From the NCBI GenBank assembly GCA_050115795.1, contig JASFPT010000165.1:1-8996 (forward strand): 8,996 bases of DNA, given 5' to 3'. This DNA is from JAIPEL01 sp050115795. Lineage in GTDB: Bacteria > Desulfobacterota > Desulfobacteria > Desulfobacterales > CAFBRK01. Shown in pieces: positions 1 to 6,457 of the stretch (positions are counted from its first letter, which is position 1; each line of letters opens with the position of its first letter). The notes below the pieces were generated by a model that searched no databases, was not told the origin of the DNA, and saw only the letters and a program-made list of their open reading frames with translations. Both the position numbers and the translations under genes were made by a program.

Positions 1-2
1 CC

Positions 3-125
3 TACCGGCGTTTCTATGAAAAGATCAACGGCACCTACCTGAAAACCGAGCACCAGCAATTTGCCGGAGAGACCGTGGAGGTGGCAGTTTACGGCTGGCT
101 GGACACGACGCTCATCGGCGAATGA
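3..125 (+). CDS. C-terminal end of a probable GNAT-family N-acetyltransferase (5' end outside window)
   Basis: An open frame enters from the window edge and ends at TGA 123-125, giving the last 40 residues of a protein. The fragment starts YRRFYEKING and later reads VEVAVYGWLD. An R-x-FY-E segment followed by a glycine turn, then a strand with aromatic-Gly-Trp near the C-terminus, is the usual end of GNAT acetyltransferases, which transfer an acyl group from acyl-CoA to an amine. The acetyl-CoA binding loop and N-terminal half lie outside the window, so substrate cannot be judged. It runs in the same direction as the ATP-grasp gene 191 bases downstream, but a possible terminator and a possible promoter lie between them, so co-transcription is doubtful. 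The family call rests on a short fragment. Confidence 0.6.
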   Translation, partial: YRRFYEKINGTYLKTEHQQFAGETVEVAVYGWLDTTLIGE

Positions 126-141
126 GATTGGATCGGCCGTT

Positions 142-180
142 CCGGCGCCCACGTCATGATGGTTCCGGTGCCGGTCTTTT
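142..180 (+). terminator. possible intrinsic terminator after the GNAT gene
   Basis: CCGGCGCC at 142-149 pairs with GGTGCCGG at 167-174, eight pairs including one G-U, across a 17-base loop. TCTTTT follows at 175-180. It starts 16 bases after the GNAT stop codon. The stem is GC-rich and the T run is short, so it is plausible but not strong. Confidence 0.4.
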
Positions 181-251
181 CAAGCGGTCGAACCAAGCCG
201 ATCGGCCAGGGCGGGCAATCCCGGACCGATTCTGACCGTTCGGATCCGACG

Positions 252-280
252 TTGCAGGGCCTTGATCCAGGACCTATTAT
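252..280 (+). promoter_or_regulatory. possible sigma-70 promoter for the ATP-grasp gene
   Basis: TATTAT at 275-280 matches the -10 consensus at five of six positions. TTGCAG at 252-257 is 17 bases upstream and keeps the TTG of a -35 box. This would start transcription near 287 and give a leader of about 30 bases before the ATG at 317. The -35 is weak, so this is a suggestion from spacing and sequence only. Confidence 0.35.
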
Positions 281-316
281 TATCCGGGTTTCCCACATCA
301 CGCAAAGGACATGCCG

Positions 317-1489
317 ATGAACGTCGTGTTTTTGTCCCCCCACTTTCCCCCGCACTACTTCCGGTTCTGCCGGAACCTGAAGGCGGCAGGGGCAACCGTG
401 CTCGGTATCGGGGACGAGCCCTACGAAAACCTGGCACAGCACCTGAAAGATTCGCTGACCGAATACTACCGGGTCGGCGACATGCACCACTACGATGACC
501 TGCTGCGGGCCTGCGGCTATTTCACGCATCGCTACGGCAAGATCGACCGGCTCGATTCGTTGAACGAATACTGGCTGAGCACCGAGGCCCGGCTGCGGGA
601 CGATTTCAATGTCTTCGGCGTCCGCGGCGGTGAAATCGACTTCATCCGCCGCAAATCCCGCATGAAGGCCAAATTCCGGGAGGCCGGGGTGCCGGTGGCC
701 CGCGGAAAGGTCGCCGCCACCGTCGAAGAGGCCCGGACACTGACCGCCGAGACCGGCTATCCGGTCATCGCCAAGCCCGACGGCGGGGTGGGCGCCATCG
801 CCACCTACCGGATCGAAGACGACGGGGCCCTTTCCGACTTTTTCAAGACCAGGCCCGATATCGACTACATCCTGGAAGAATTCGTCTCCGGCGCGATCGT
901 CTCCTTCGACGGCCTGGCGGACAAAGACGGCAACCCGGTCTTTTTCACCGGCCACAGCTTCAGCCAGGGGATCATGGAGACGGTCAACGAGGCCCGCCAC
1001 ATCGCCTACTATTCCCTGCGCGAGATACCCGCCGAACTGGAGAAGATCGGCCGCGCCTGCCTCCGGGCGTTCGACGTGCAGGAACGCTTCTTCCACATCG
1101 AGTTTTTCCAGACGGGGCCGGACCACTACACGGCCCTGGAGGTGAACATGCGCCCGCCGGGCGGCTTTACCACCGACATGTTCAACTACGCCTGCGACAT
1201 CGACATCTACCGGATCTGGGCCGAGCTGCTGGTCCAGGGCCGGACCGACGTGCCCTACCGCCGGAAATACCACTGCTGCTATGCCAGCCGGAAATTCAAC
1301 CGCCCTTATGTGCACAGTCACGAGCAGATCATGGCGCGATACAAGACATTCATGGTTCAGGTCGAAAGCGTCCCCGGAGTGTTTGCCAGCGCCCTGGGCG
1401 ATGTCGGGTATATCTTCCGGTCGGAGAACCTGGCCGAAATCGAGGAGATCGTCGCGTTCATTCACGAAACGGAGAAGAAAGAAAGCTGA
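317..1489 (+). CDS. ATP-grasp domain ligase (carboxylate-amine ligase type), substrate unknown
   Basis: This 390-residue protein has the three parts of an ATP-grasp enzyme, which activates a carboxylate as an acyl-phosphate and joins it to an amine or thiol. The N-terminal part starts MNVVFLSPHFPP, a nucleotide-fold-like preATP-grasp region. The ATP-binding part has AKPDGGVGA with Lys153 and a glycine-rich loop, then ILEEFVSG. The metal-binding part has HIEFF (Glu262) and EVNMRPPGG (Glu275, Asn277, Arg279). An in-frame ATG lies six bases upstream at 311, but AAAGGA at 304-309 sits only one base from it and seven bases from ATG 317, so I chose 317. It does not look like a standard biotin carboxylase, PurK or D-Ala ligase. 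The esterase gene follows on the same strand after 124 bases. The last serine codon and the stop already belong to a tandem-repeat array. Domain call is firm; substrate unknown. Confidence 0.9.
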   Translation: MNVVFLSPHFPPHYFRFCRNLKAAGATVLGIGDEPYENLAQHLKDSLTEYYRVGDMHHYDDLLRACGYFTHRYGKIDRLDSLNEYWLSTEARLRDDFNVFGVRGGEIDFIRRKSRMKAKFREAGVPVARGKVAATVEEARTLTAETGYPVIAKPDGGVGAIATYRIEDDGALSDFFKTRPDIDYILEEFVSGAIVSFDGLADKDGNPVFFTGHSFSQGIMETVNEARHIAYYSLREIPAELEKIGRACLRAFDVQERFFHIEFFQTGPDHYTALEVNMRPPGGFTTDMFNYACDIDIYRIWAELLVQGRTDVPYRRKYHCCYASRKFNRPYVHSHEQIMARYKTFMVQVESVPGVFASALGDVGYIFRSENLAEIEEIVAFIHETEKKES

Positions 1490-1574
1490 TGAGCTATTGA
1501 GCTGTTGAGCTGCTGAGCTGTTGTTCCTGGTTTGCTTTTGCTGAGCAGCTTATCAGCTCAATAGCTTAACAGCT
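1484..1574. repeat. inverted pair of tandem 8-base repeat arrays (AGCTNNTG)
   Basis: Five consecutive octamers of form AGCTNNTG fill 1484-1523 (variable bases GA, AT, GT, GC, GT). After a 19-base spacer, four octamers on the opposite strand fill 1543-1574, with some drift at the last base. The 13-base AGCTATTGAGCTG at 1492-1504 has a perfect reverse complement at 1554-1566, so the spacer can form a long imperfect hairpin. The first unit contains the last serine codon and TGA of the ATP-grasp gene. No T run follows on the + strand, so a simple intrinsic terminator is not supported. The second array ends 24 bases before the esterase ribosome-binding site. Confidence 0.85.
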
Positions 1575-1613
1575 AAAACGCCCATCCATCAGCGGCCAAG
1601 GAGGCCGAATCAT

Positions 1614-2363
1614 ATGCACACCGAACACCACCAGTGGTGGAGCCCGCACCTGAACCGGGACATGGCCCTGAAGATATACGGTCACTGGGGCAAGCCGTTT
1701 GTCGTCTTCCCCTGCTCCCGGGGCCGGTACTTCGACTACGAGGGGATGGGCATGATCGACGCCATCGCGGGGTTCATCGACGCAGGCAAAATCAAACTGT
1801 ATTGCGTGGACAGCGTCGACGAATCGTCCTGGTACAATTTTTCCGTTTCCCCGGCGGATCGAAACGCCCGCCACGAGGCCTATGACCGGTACGTCGCCCA
1901 GGAGGTGATTCCGTTCATCCGCGACCACTGCCAATCGCTCCAGGAGCGGCCGATGGCAAACGGATGCAGCATGGGGGCCTACCACGCCGTCAATTTCTTT
2001 TTAAAGCACCCGGACCTGTTCGAGGGGACCATCGCCCTGAGCGGCCTGTACCGCCTCGACCGGCCCGAATTCCAACTCACCGGCGAGGACCTGCCGGCGG
2101 TCTATTTCAACTCCCCGCTGAGCTACCTGCCCGGCCTGGCCGATGCGGCATACTTAGAGGCGTATCGCCGAAGCCGGATCGTGGTCTGCGTGGGCCAGGG
2201 CGCCTGGGAAGAAGAGACCGGAGAAGACACCCGCGGCCTGGACGCCCTGTTCCGGGCAAAATCGGTTCCCGCCTGGGTCGACTTATGGGGCCCGGACGTG
2301 AACCACGACTGGCCCTGGTGGTACCGGCAGATGAATTACTTTCTGGGGAAGTTGTATGGATGA
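1614..2363 (+). CDS. alpha/beta-hydrolase-fold esterase (COG4947-like)
   Basis: The 249-residue protein resembles, from memory, the predicted esterases grouped as COG4947 within the esterase D-like alpha/beta hydrolases. The nucleophile elbow is G-C-S-M-G with Ser119, and the likely catalytic histidine is His231 in NHDWPWW near the C-terminus. An acidic triad partner probably lies in the WEEETGED stretch around residues 195-205, but I cannot assign it. The N-terminal region shows the pattern expected for the group: RDM, a GHWGKPFVVFPCSRGR strand and turn, and a CVDSVDESSWYN segment. No signal peptide or membrane segment is visible, so it should be cytoplasmic. AAGGAGG at 1598-1604, nine bases before the ATG, fixes the start. 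It probably forms a unit with the upstream ATP-grasp gene, possibly hydrolysing an ester or amide made by it. The natural substrate is unknown. Confidence 0.85.
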   Translation: MHTEHHQWWSPHLNRDMALKIYGHWGKPFVVFPCSRGRYFDYEGMGMIDAIAGFIDAGKIKLYCVDSVDESSWYNFSVSPADRNARHEAYDRYVAQEVIPFIRDHCQSLQERPMANGCSMGAYHAVNFFLKHPDLFEGTIALSGLYRLDRPEFQLTGEDLPAVYFNSPLSYLPGLADAAYLEAYRRSRIVVCVGQGAWEEETGEDTRGLDALFRAKSVPAWVDLWGPDVNHDWPWWYRQMNYFLGKLYG

Positions 2364-2434
2364 TGGCAAAATGGCGGCGAATCGCGTGTAAAGGACGGTC
2401 GGTGGAGGACGGCGCCCGGTTTGCTTCGGCGATA

Positions 2435-2601
2435 CGGTATGGGGTGGATGGTGAGTGGCTTGTCGTAGGGGGTCAAGACCGAAAAGCGTTCCGCAGTCTG
2501 CTTTCTTCGCTCGCTTCAGGGAACAGGAGATTTTACCACCCACCACATACCACCTGCCACAAACCACTCACCACAAACCACCTACCACTCACCACTCACC
2601 A
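2435..2601. repeat. inverted pair of tandem 7-base repeat arrays (TGGNNNG)
   Basis: On the + strand 2435-2469 hold five imperfect heptads on the theme TGGNNNG, including TGGTGAG at 2449 and TGGCTTG at 2456. From 2539 to 2601 there are nine uninterrupted heptads of form CNNNCCA (CTCACCA three times, CAAACCA twice, plus CCTACCA, CCTGCCA, CATACCA and CCCACCA), the same family on the other strand. Folding aligns TGGTGAG exactly with the complement of CTCACCA at 2567. The arrays fill much of the 249-base spacer between the convergent esterase and YitT genes; the second ends 11 bases before the YitT stop. Nothing gene-like is seen in the rest of the spacer. Confidence 0.9.
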
Positions 2602-2612
2602 CACACTCCCTG

Positions 2613-3626
2613 TCAGATCCCCGATCCGGGAGGACTGCCGCCCCCGTTGAACGCCGATGACGGCAGCCGCTTGCCGTAGCCGCCCGACACCTGCTGGGCC
2701 ACGCCGATGACGATGAACGCGTCGGGGTCCACCCTGGAAATCGCGTACTTCAGGTCGGCCACCCGCGAGCGGAGAACCGTGCAAAAGACCATGGTCCGGG
2801 GGCTTTTCGAGTAGCCGCCTTCGATGGGCCACAGGCTCACACCGCGCCGGAGCTGGTAGAGTAACGCGTAGCGAACGTCGTCGGGCTTTCGGGTCACGAT
2901 GGTGGCTGTGCGCACCTTGCTGACGCCTTCCAGCACGTAGTCGGAGAAGATTCCCGAGAGTACCAGGGTCAACGCCGCCAGCAGCGCCACCTCCCACCTG
3001 AATATCAGCCCGGCCGTCAGGATGACCGCCCCGTCCGTGTACAGGTAGGACTGGGACATCGGAAATCCCAACCGCTCGTAGAGGATCCGCGCCGGAATCG
3101 ACGTGCCGCCCACGGTGCCCCCGGCCCGCTGAATCATCCCCATGCCGATGCCGAAAAGCACGCCGGCATAGATTGACGCGAGCAGCAGGTCGTCGGTGAT
3201 CGGCCAACCGGAGACCATCTCCGGCAGGTAAAGATCGAACAGGTCGACGCCGATGGAAAAGCCCAGCACCGCCAGGGCCGTGGAGGTCACGAACCGCCAC
3301 CGGCCGAGTTGAAAATACCCCAGGATCATGAGCGGCACGTTCAGGGCCAGCACGGCCAGACCGATCGGAAACCCGGTGAAGTGATTCAGGAAGATGCCGA
3401 TTCCGGAAACCCCGCCTGCGGCCAGATTGAAGGGAACCTGAAATGTGGAAAAGCCGAACGCCGCCAGCAGGCTTCCCAGGACGGTCTGGACCTGCCGCCG
3501 GATCAGACGCCGCATTGCAGTGGGCGTCGTCTGGTCGAACTTTCTTTGAATTTTCCGGGGAATCCGCACCCTGTGCGGTTTCGGTTCCGTCAACGGTGCG
3601 GTGGCTTCGGTCTGTGAGATGCCCAT
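2613..3626 (-). CDS. YitT family membrane protein with C-terminal DUF2179 domain
   Basis: The 337-residue protein has a basic N-terminal stretch of about 44 residues, then a membrane region of about five or six helices (roughly 45-235), then a soluble DUF2179-type domain (roughly 240-325). Family marks are NLAAGGVSG at 67-75, GGTVGG in the middle, a TDG before the last helix, and, in the soluble part, GVSLWPIEGGYS and DPDAFIVIGVAQ. YitT proteins are inner-membrane proteins of uncertain function; transport has been proposed but I know of no established substrate. Its start is preceded by GAGGAA with good spacing. The internal Met38 would give a more typical length but has no ribosome-binding site, so I keep the longer form. 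It lies downstream of the alpha/beta hydrolase on the same strand after 210 bases, enough room for its own promoter. Confidence 0.92.
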   Translation of the reverse strand: MGISQTEATAPLTEPKPHRVRIPRKIQRKFDQTTPTAMRRLIRRQVQTVLGSLLAAFGFSTFQVPFNLAAGGVSGIGIFLNHFTGFPIGLAVLALNVPLMILGYFQLGRWRFVTSTALAVLGFSIGVDLFDLYLPEMVSGWPITDDLLLASIYAGVLFGIGMGMIQRAGGTVGGTSIPARILYERLGFPMSQSYLYTDGAVILTAGLIFRWEVALLAALTLVLSGIFSDYVLEGVSKVRTATIVTRKPDDVRYALLYQLRRGVSLWPIEGGYSKSPRTMVFCTVLRSRVADLKYAISRVDPDAFIVIGVAQQVSGGYGKRLPSSAFNGGGSPPGSGI

Positions 3627-3836
3627 GATTCTTCCTCGCCGTCGGGACTGTTTTGGAACGGATCGTCAAACCGGAAGATGAAGGATTTCGAGCCCATCCA
3701 TTTTCCGGGGCGGATTTGCATTATGCGTTGGGACTGTCCTCCGTCGCCTTCACCTGCCCACCTCGAAACGGACCCCAAGGACCGTGATGGGATTTTCAAC
3801 TCCCTGGGTTTCTTTCCTACCTGCCCTGCGCCGCCT

Positions 3837-4697
3837 CTACCCCAATGAATCCAGAAACGCGAGGATCGCGTCGTCGCGCACCCGGCTTTCCCCGAGCACG
3901 ATCGAATAGTGGTTGGCACCCGGCACGTCCGCCCGTCGGGCGTCCGGGATTTCCCGGAGCATCCGCTGAATCGCCCCCTCCGGGAGCAGGATATCGTCAT
4001 CTGCCAGCATCCCGCAGGGGGCCCGCACGATCAGTACCGGGCAGGCAACGGCCGGGTAGAAACGGGCGACATCCAGCCCTTTCATGTTTTCGATCTCTTC
4101 TGCGATGGTACCGGGCTCGACCCGCGAGCGCACGCCTCCGTCGACTTCTTCCACCTCGTAGCGAAAGTAGGTCTCCAGGTACCCCGACCAGGGATCGAGG
4201 AAGGGGGCCTTTCTCAGCTGCCCCTTGTATTCCTCGAACGAGGGAAACACCTTTCCCAGACGGTCCAGGGAGGGCTTGATTCCCGCAAACACACGGCCCA
4301 TCTGCTCGGTTGAAAGCGTCCCCGCCCCGTCGACCAGGATCACGCCTTCGATCCGTTCCGAATGCGCGGCGGCCGCCGCCAGGGCGATGGTAGCACCCAG
4401 GGAGTGGCCTGCGATGACGGCCGTGGCCAGTTTCAGATCGTCCATCAGGCAAATGAGATCCCTGACGTGGTGGTCGACGGAATATCCCGAGGAAGGCTTT
4501 TGCGAGAAACCCCTTCCTCGCAGATCCACGGCAAGGACCCGGTGCCTGCCGAAGAGGCTCTCGGCCACCGCATCCCAGCAGCGGCAGTTGGCCGTGAGTC
4601 CGTGAACGCACAGCACGGTTTTTCCGGCACCCTCCCAGAGCGCAAGCGCAATCTTTACGCCGTCGCCTTTTGCCTCTTTCATGACCGGTGACGCCAC
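3837..4697 (-). CDS. alpha/beta hydrolase (AB hydrolase-1 type)
   Basis: The 286-residue form has the full order of an alpha/beta hydrolase: oxyanion-hole VHGLTA (31-36), a VDLRGRG turn (57-63), the nucleophile elbow GHSLG with Ser99, a cap region rich in charged and aromatic residues (about 125-200), an acidic residue among Asp233-235, and His263 in GANHYS. It should hydrolyse an ester or similar bond in the cytoplasm; no signal peptide is seen. I start it at GTG 4697-4695, six bases from GGAGGT at 4704-4709. A longer frame reaching ATG at 4799 would run through the ribosome-binding site and into repeat DNA and adds a low-complexity charged extension unlike the family. The gene is divergent from the DJ-1 gene. 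The exact substrate cannot be told; dienelactone-, lipase- and haloperoxidase-like members share these motifs. Confidence 0.88.
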   Translation of the reverse strand: MASPVMKEAKGDGVKIALALWEGAGKTVLCVHGLTANCRCWDAVAESLFGRHRVLAVDLRGRGFSQKPSSGYSVDHHVRDLICLMDDLKLATAVIAGHSLGATIALAAAAAHSERIEGVILVDGAGTLSTEQMGRVFAGIKPSLDRLGKVFPSFEEYKGQLRKAPFLDPWSGYLETYFRYEVEEVDGGVRSRVEPGTIAEEIENMKGLDVARFYPAVACPVLIVRAPCGMLADDDILLPEGAIQRMLREIPDARRADVPGANHYSIVLGESRVRDDAILAFLDSLG

Positions 4698-4771
4698 TCC
4701 CGCACCTCCTTTTTCCTCGACCCGTCGCACCCGAAATCGATCAGACCCTGTTCCCCACCGCCCTTCGATCT

Positions 4772-4898
4772 GAAACCACGATCTACAGACCACAGACAAA
4801 ATTTTTTATCAATGGCGGGAGTGGTTTGTGGCGGGTGGCGGCTCGCCCGATTGTCGGAAATGGTTTGCCATATCCCACTTCCCACAACCTACTGCCCA
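4772..4898. repeat. three blocks of tandem 7-base repeats in alternating orientation
   Basis: Block 1 (4772-4799) reads on the minus strand as TTGTCTG, TGGTCTG, TAGATCG, TGGTTTC. Block 2 (4813-4842) reads on the + strand as TGGCGGG, a 2-base slip, TGGTTTG, TGGCGGG, TGGCGGC. Block 3 (4871-4898) reads on the minus strand as TGGGCAG, TAGGTTG, TGGGAAG, TGGGATA. Block 2 can therefore pair imperfectly with either neighbour. An AT-rich stretch at 4799-4812 separates blocks 1 and 2. The unit theme matches the array at 2435-2601, although individual units differ. Confidence 0.75.
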
Positions 4899-5037
4899 GC
4901 GCGCCTCCGGCGGGCTCAATTGACTTCCCTCGAGCCGTGTTTACCATCGGATAGTTCGACTTTGCTCCGATGCATCGATGCCTGGTTTGCCCCGGAATGC
5001 CTCCGCCGCCACTTCGTCTTCTGAACGGTTCTTTTCT

Positions 5038-5057
5038 GCCCGACGGCGGGCTTTGTT
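5038..5057 (+). other. small hairpin with T-rich tail in the DJ-1 leader
   Basis: GCCCG (5038-5042) pairs with CGGGC (5047-5051) over the tetraloop ACGG and is followed by TTTGTT. It lies about 50 bases before the DJ-1 start. The stem has only five pairs, so it could be a weak terminator or attenuator, or chance in GC-rich DNA. Confidence 0.25.
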
Positions 5058-5109
5058 ACGGTTTCAGGGTTTTTATTCACGGAAGACCACAAACGAAAGG
5101 AGAGAAGCG

Positions 5110-5691
5110 ATGAGCGCCAAAAAGATCTTGATTCTTGCGGGTGACTTTGTGGAGGACTACGAGGTGATGGTGCCTTTTCAGGCCCTTCAGATGGTCGGTC
5201 ACACGGTGCATGCGGTCTGCCCGGACAAAAAGGCAGGAGAGAGCGTCCGGACGGCGGTCCACGACTTCGAAGGCGATCAGACTTACAGCGAAAAGCCGGG
5301 GCACAATTTTACGCTCAATGCAGACTTTTCCGAGATCCGGGCCGAAGACTACGATGCGCTCGTCATCCCCGGGGGCCGCGCGCCGGAATACATCCGGCTC
5401 GACGACCGGGTCATTCAGATCGTGCGCCACTTTGCCGAGTCGAAAAAGCCGATCGCGGCAGTGTGCCACGGTGCGCAGGTACTGGCCGCAGCCGACGTTC
5501 TCAAGGGACGCAGCTGCTCGGCTTATCCGGCGGTCGGTCCGGACGTCCGGCGCGCCGGCGGGGAATTCAAGGACATTCCAGTCGACCAGAGCCACACGGA
5601 CGGCAACCTGGTCACCGCCCCGGCATGGCCGGCACACCCCTCCTGGCTGGCGGCCTTTCTGAAGGTCCTTGGCACCCGGATCGAGCCGTAG
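5110..5691 (+). CDS. DJ-1/PfpI family protein (type 1 glutamine amidotransferase-like fold)
   Basis: The 193-residue protein spans a single DJ-1/PfpI domain. The nucleophile elbow is AVCHGA with Cys119 followed by His120, as in PfpI-type members. Glu18 in VEDYEV lies where human DJ-1 has its conserved Glu18, which tunes the reactive cysteine. VIPGGRAPEYIR (85-96) is the conserved glycine-rich loop before that. Members have been described as proteases, chaperones, or glyoxalase/deglycase-type enzymes acting on reactive aldehydes; the sequence does not decide among these. A cytoplasmic location is likely. AAAGGAG at 5096-5102 precedes the ATG with normal spacing; an upstream ATG at 4978 would add 44 residues that cross the leader, so I reject it. 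The gene stands alone, divergent from a hydrolase and convergent with the ABM gene, and a strong hairpin follows it. Confidence 0.92.
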   Translation: MSAKKILILAGDFVEDYEVMVPFQALQMVGHTVHAVCPDKKAGESVRTAVHDFEGDQTYSEKPGHNFTLNADFSEIRAEDYDALVIPGGRAPEYIRLDDRVIQIVRHFAESKKPIAAVCHGAQVLAAADVLKGRSCSAYPAVGPDVRRAGGEFKDIPVDQSHTDGNLVTAPAWPAHPSWLAAFLKVLGTRIEP

Positions 5692-5710
5692 CCATCGCCT
5701 GTCCCGGTGT

Positions 5711-5740
5711 GCGCCGCCGGAAGAAAACTTCCGGCGGCGC
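5711..5740 (+). terminator. strong 13-bp hairpin after the DJ-1 gene
   Basis: GCGCCGCCGGAAG (5711-5723) and its perfect reverse complement (5728-5740) flank an AAAA loop (TTTT on the other strand). It begins 19 bases after the DJ-1 stop codon and lies between convergent genes. No T run follows on the + strand, nor a clear one on the minus strand, so it may terminate poorly by itself or mainly protect RNA 3' ends. The remaining bases up to 5924 show no gene. Confidence 0.65.
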
Positions 5741-5924
5741 GTCACGGGCCGGGTCCGGCACGACGAAGCCGCCGAGCCGAGGGTGCGCCCTGGGGGCATC
5801 CCGGCGGCCTGAGCGCACCCCCTTCAGCCGGACCGTTTCCCCAAAAAGACGGGAAGGAAGCAGACGGACCTGTCGCCAGCCACAGGGGATCCTCAAGACC
5901 CGCAGATCCGGGCGCCCGCATCGT

Positions 5925-6224
5925 CTAATGCGGATAAACCCCCATCTCATAGGTCTCGTATTCGGTTTCCCCGTCGAGGTACCGGCTGATCTTTTTGTCC
6001 GCGGCGACTCTTTCCTTGCTGTTTTTCCATACGTTCCACTGCTTGAGGCTCTGCCAGTTCGAAGCCACCACGACGCGATAGGGATCGCTGGTGTCCCACA
6101 GGGTCTCGGAGGAGAGGTACCCGTCCTGGTTCATGGCGCCGTATCGATGTTCCTTGATGCTTTCGACGATCTCCTTGAAATGCTTCTCTTTGAACCGTCT
6201 TTTGATCAGGACTTTAACGGCCAT
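5925..6224 (-). CDS. small antibiotic biosynthesis monooxygenase (ABM)-domain protein
   Basis: The 99-residue protein fits the dimeric ferredoxin-like ABM fold along its whole length. It opens MAVKVLIKRRF, continues with a helix (HFKEIVESIKEHRYGAM), the GYLSSETLWD turn and strand, DPYRVVVASNW with the following SLKQWNVWKNSKER helix, and a final ETYEMGVY strand. Members include quinol monooxygenases and heme-degrading enzymes, but many have no known activity, and no heme- or substrate-binding residue can be named here. AGGAGG lies five bases before the ATG, a strong ribosome-binding site. It appears to be a single-gene unit with a possible promoter inside an inverted repeat just upstream. Fold assignment is good; function is unknown. 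Confidence 0.85.
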   Translation of the reverse strand: MAVKVLIKRRFKEKHFKEIVESIKEHRYGAMNQDGYLSSETLWDTSDPYRVVVASNWQSLKQWNVWKNSKERVAADKKISRYLDGETEYETYEMGVYPH

Positions 6225-6252
6225 GGTGCCCTCCTTTCGTTGAGGGTTGGAA

Positions 6253-6287
6253 GGGATTGTCAGAGCAGCGCGTTGGATGACAATCCC
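6253..6287 (-). promoter_or_regulatory. perfect 10-bp inverted repeat overlapping a possible promoter of the ABM gene
   Basis: GGGATTGTCA (6253-6262) and TGACAATCCC (6278-6287) are perfect reverse complements around a 15-base centre. Read on the minus strand, TTGTCA (6283-6278, five of six -35 bases) and GACAAT (6261-6256, four of six -10 bases) are 16 bases apart. They would start transcription about 20-25 bases before the ABM start codon. The arms could be a repressor operator laid over the promoter; an RNA hairpin is the alternative if transcription starts further upstream. Confidence 0.45.
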
Positions 6288-6375
6288 GATACGGACGAAA
6301 ACCGCGACCGTGCAAAAGACCGACGGCGATACCGCTTACCCAATGAATGCTCCCCGATCTTGGCAGGCACGGTGG

Positions 6376-6457
6376 TTGGCCCTTGAACCCCTGCATCGAT
6401 TCAAAGCCGAGGGGATTATCGAACCCCACACCCGATCGGACCGTTATTCCGACAAGC
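6376..6457 (-). repeat. dispersed repeat, copy A (about 82 bases)
   Basis: Read on the minus strand from 6457, this stretch aligns with 7617-7537 at about 70-75% identity by eye with few gaps. Best conserved are the first 16 bases (GCTTGTCNGAATAACG, 15 of 16), the block GGGTTCGAT, and GAATCGA. Both copies are intergenic and in the same orientation. The copy is more degraded at its left end than copy B. It codes for nothing evident. Confidence 0.7.

Larger units (their letters stand above)
4698..5109. other. 412-base divergent intergenic region
   Basis: This spacer lies between the divergent hydrolase and DJ-1 genes and should hold both promoters. I see no convincing -35/-10 pair for either. 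Its middle is occupied by three blocks of heptad repeats (4772-4898), described separately. No open frame in it has a ribosome-binding site and protein-like composition. Confidence 0.6.

Noticed and set aside
89..1465. A 458-codon open frame on the minus strand, opposite the ATP-grasp gene
   Set aside because: It mirrors the codon structure of a well-supported gene on the other strand, is rich in Val, Gly, Asp and His as antisense frames in GC-rich DNA are, and shows no family motif.
2535..2605. Regular CCAC-rich repeats that might suggest a CRISPR array
   Set aside because: The period is 7 bases with no spacers, far from the 24-40-base repeats and unique spacers of CRISPR, and no cas gene is present.
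1964..2650. A 228-codon + frame overlapping the esterase end and the heptad array
   Set aside because: It is the +2 shadow of the esterase, rich in Arg, Pro and Gly, and then runs through repeat DNA as a low-complexity Thr/His/Pro tail.
2596..3669. A longer minus-strand frame overlapping the YitT gene
   Set aside because: It is a shifted shadow of YitT with Arg/Gly/Pro-rich sequence; the YitT frame has the membrane helices, family motifs and a ribosome-binding site.
4978..5109. Upstream ATG extending the DJ-1 protein by 44 residues
   Set aside because: The extension is Arg/Ser-rich and unlike the family, while ATG 5110 has an AAAGGAG site and gives the normal DJ-1/PfpI length.
6263..6290. 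Possible left terminal repeat of copy A, which would make it an element of about 200 bases
   Set aside because: The match to the right end is only about 16 of 26 positions with gaps, too weak to define an element boundary.
6385..6430. GGGGTTCGAT followed by AATCCCC on the minus strand, resembling a tRNA T-arm
   Set aside because: The stem does not close properly around a 7-base loop, no acceptor, D or anticodon arm is present, and copy B lacks the pairing.
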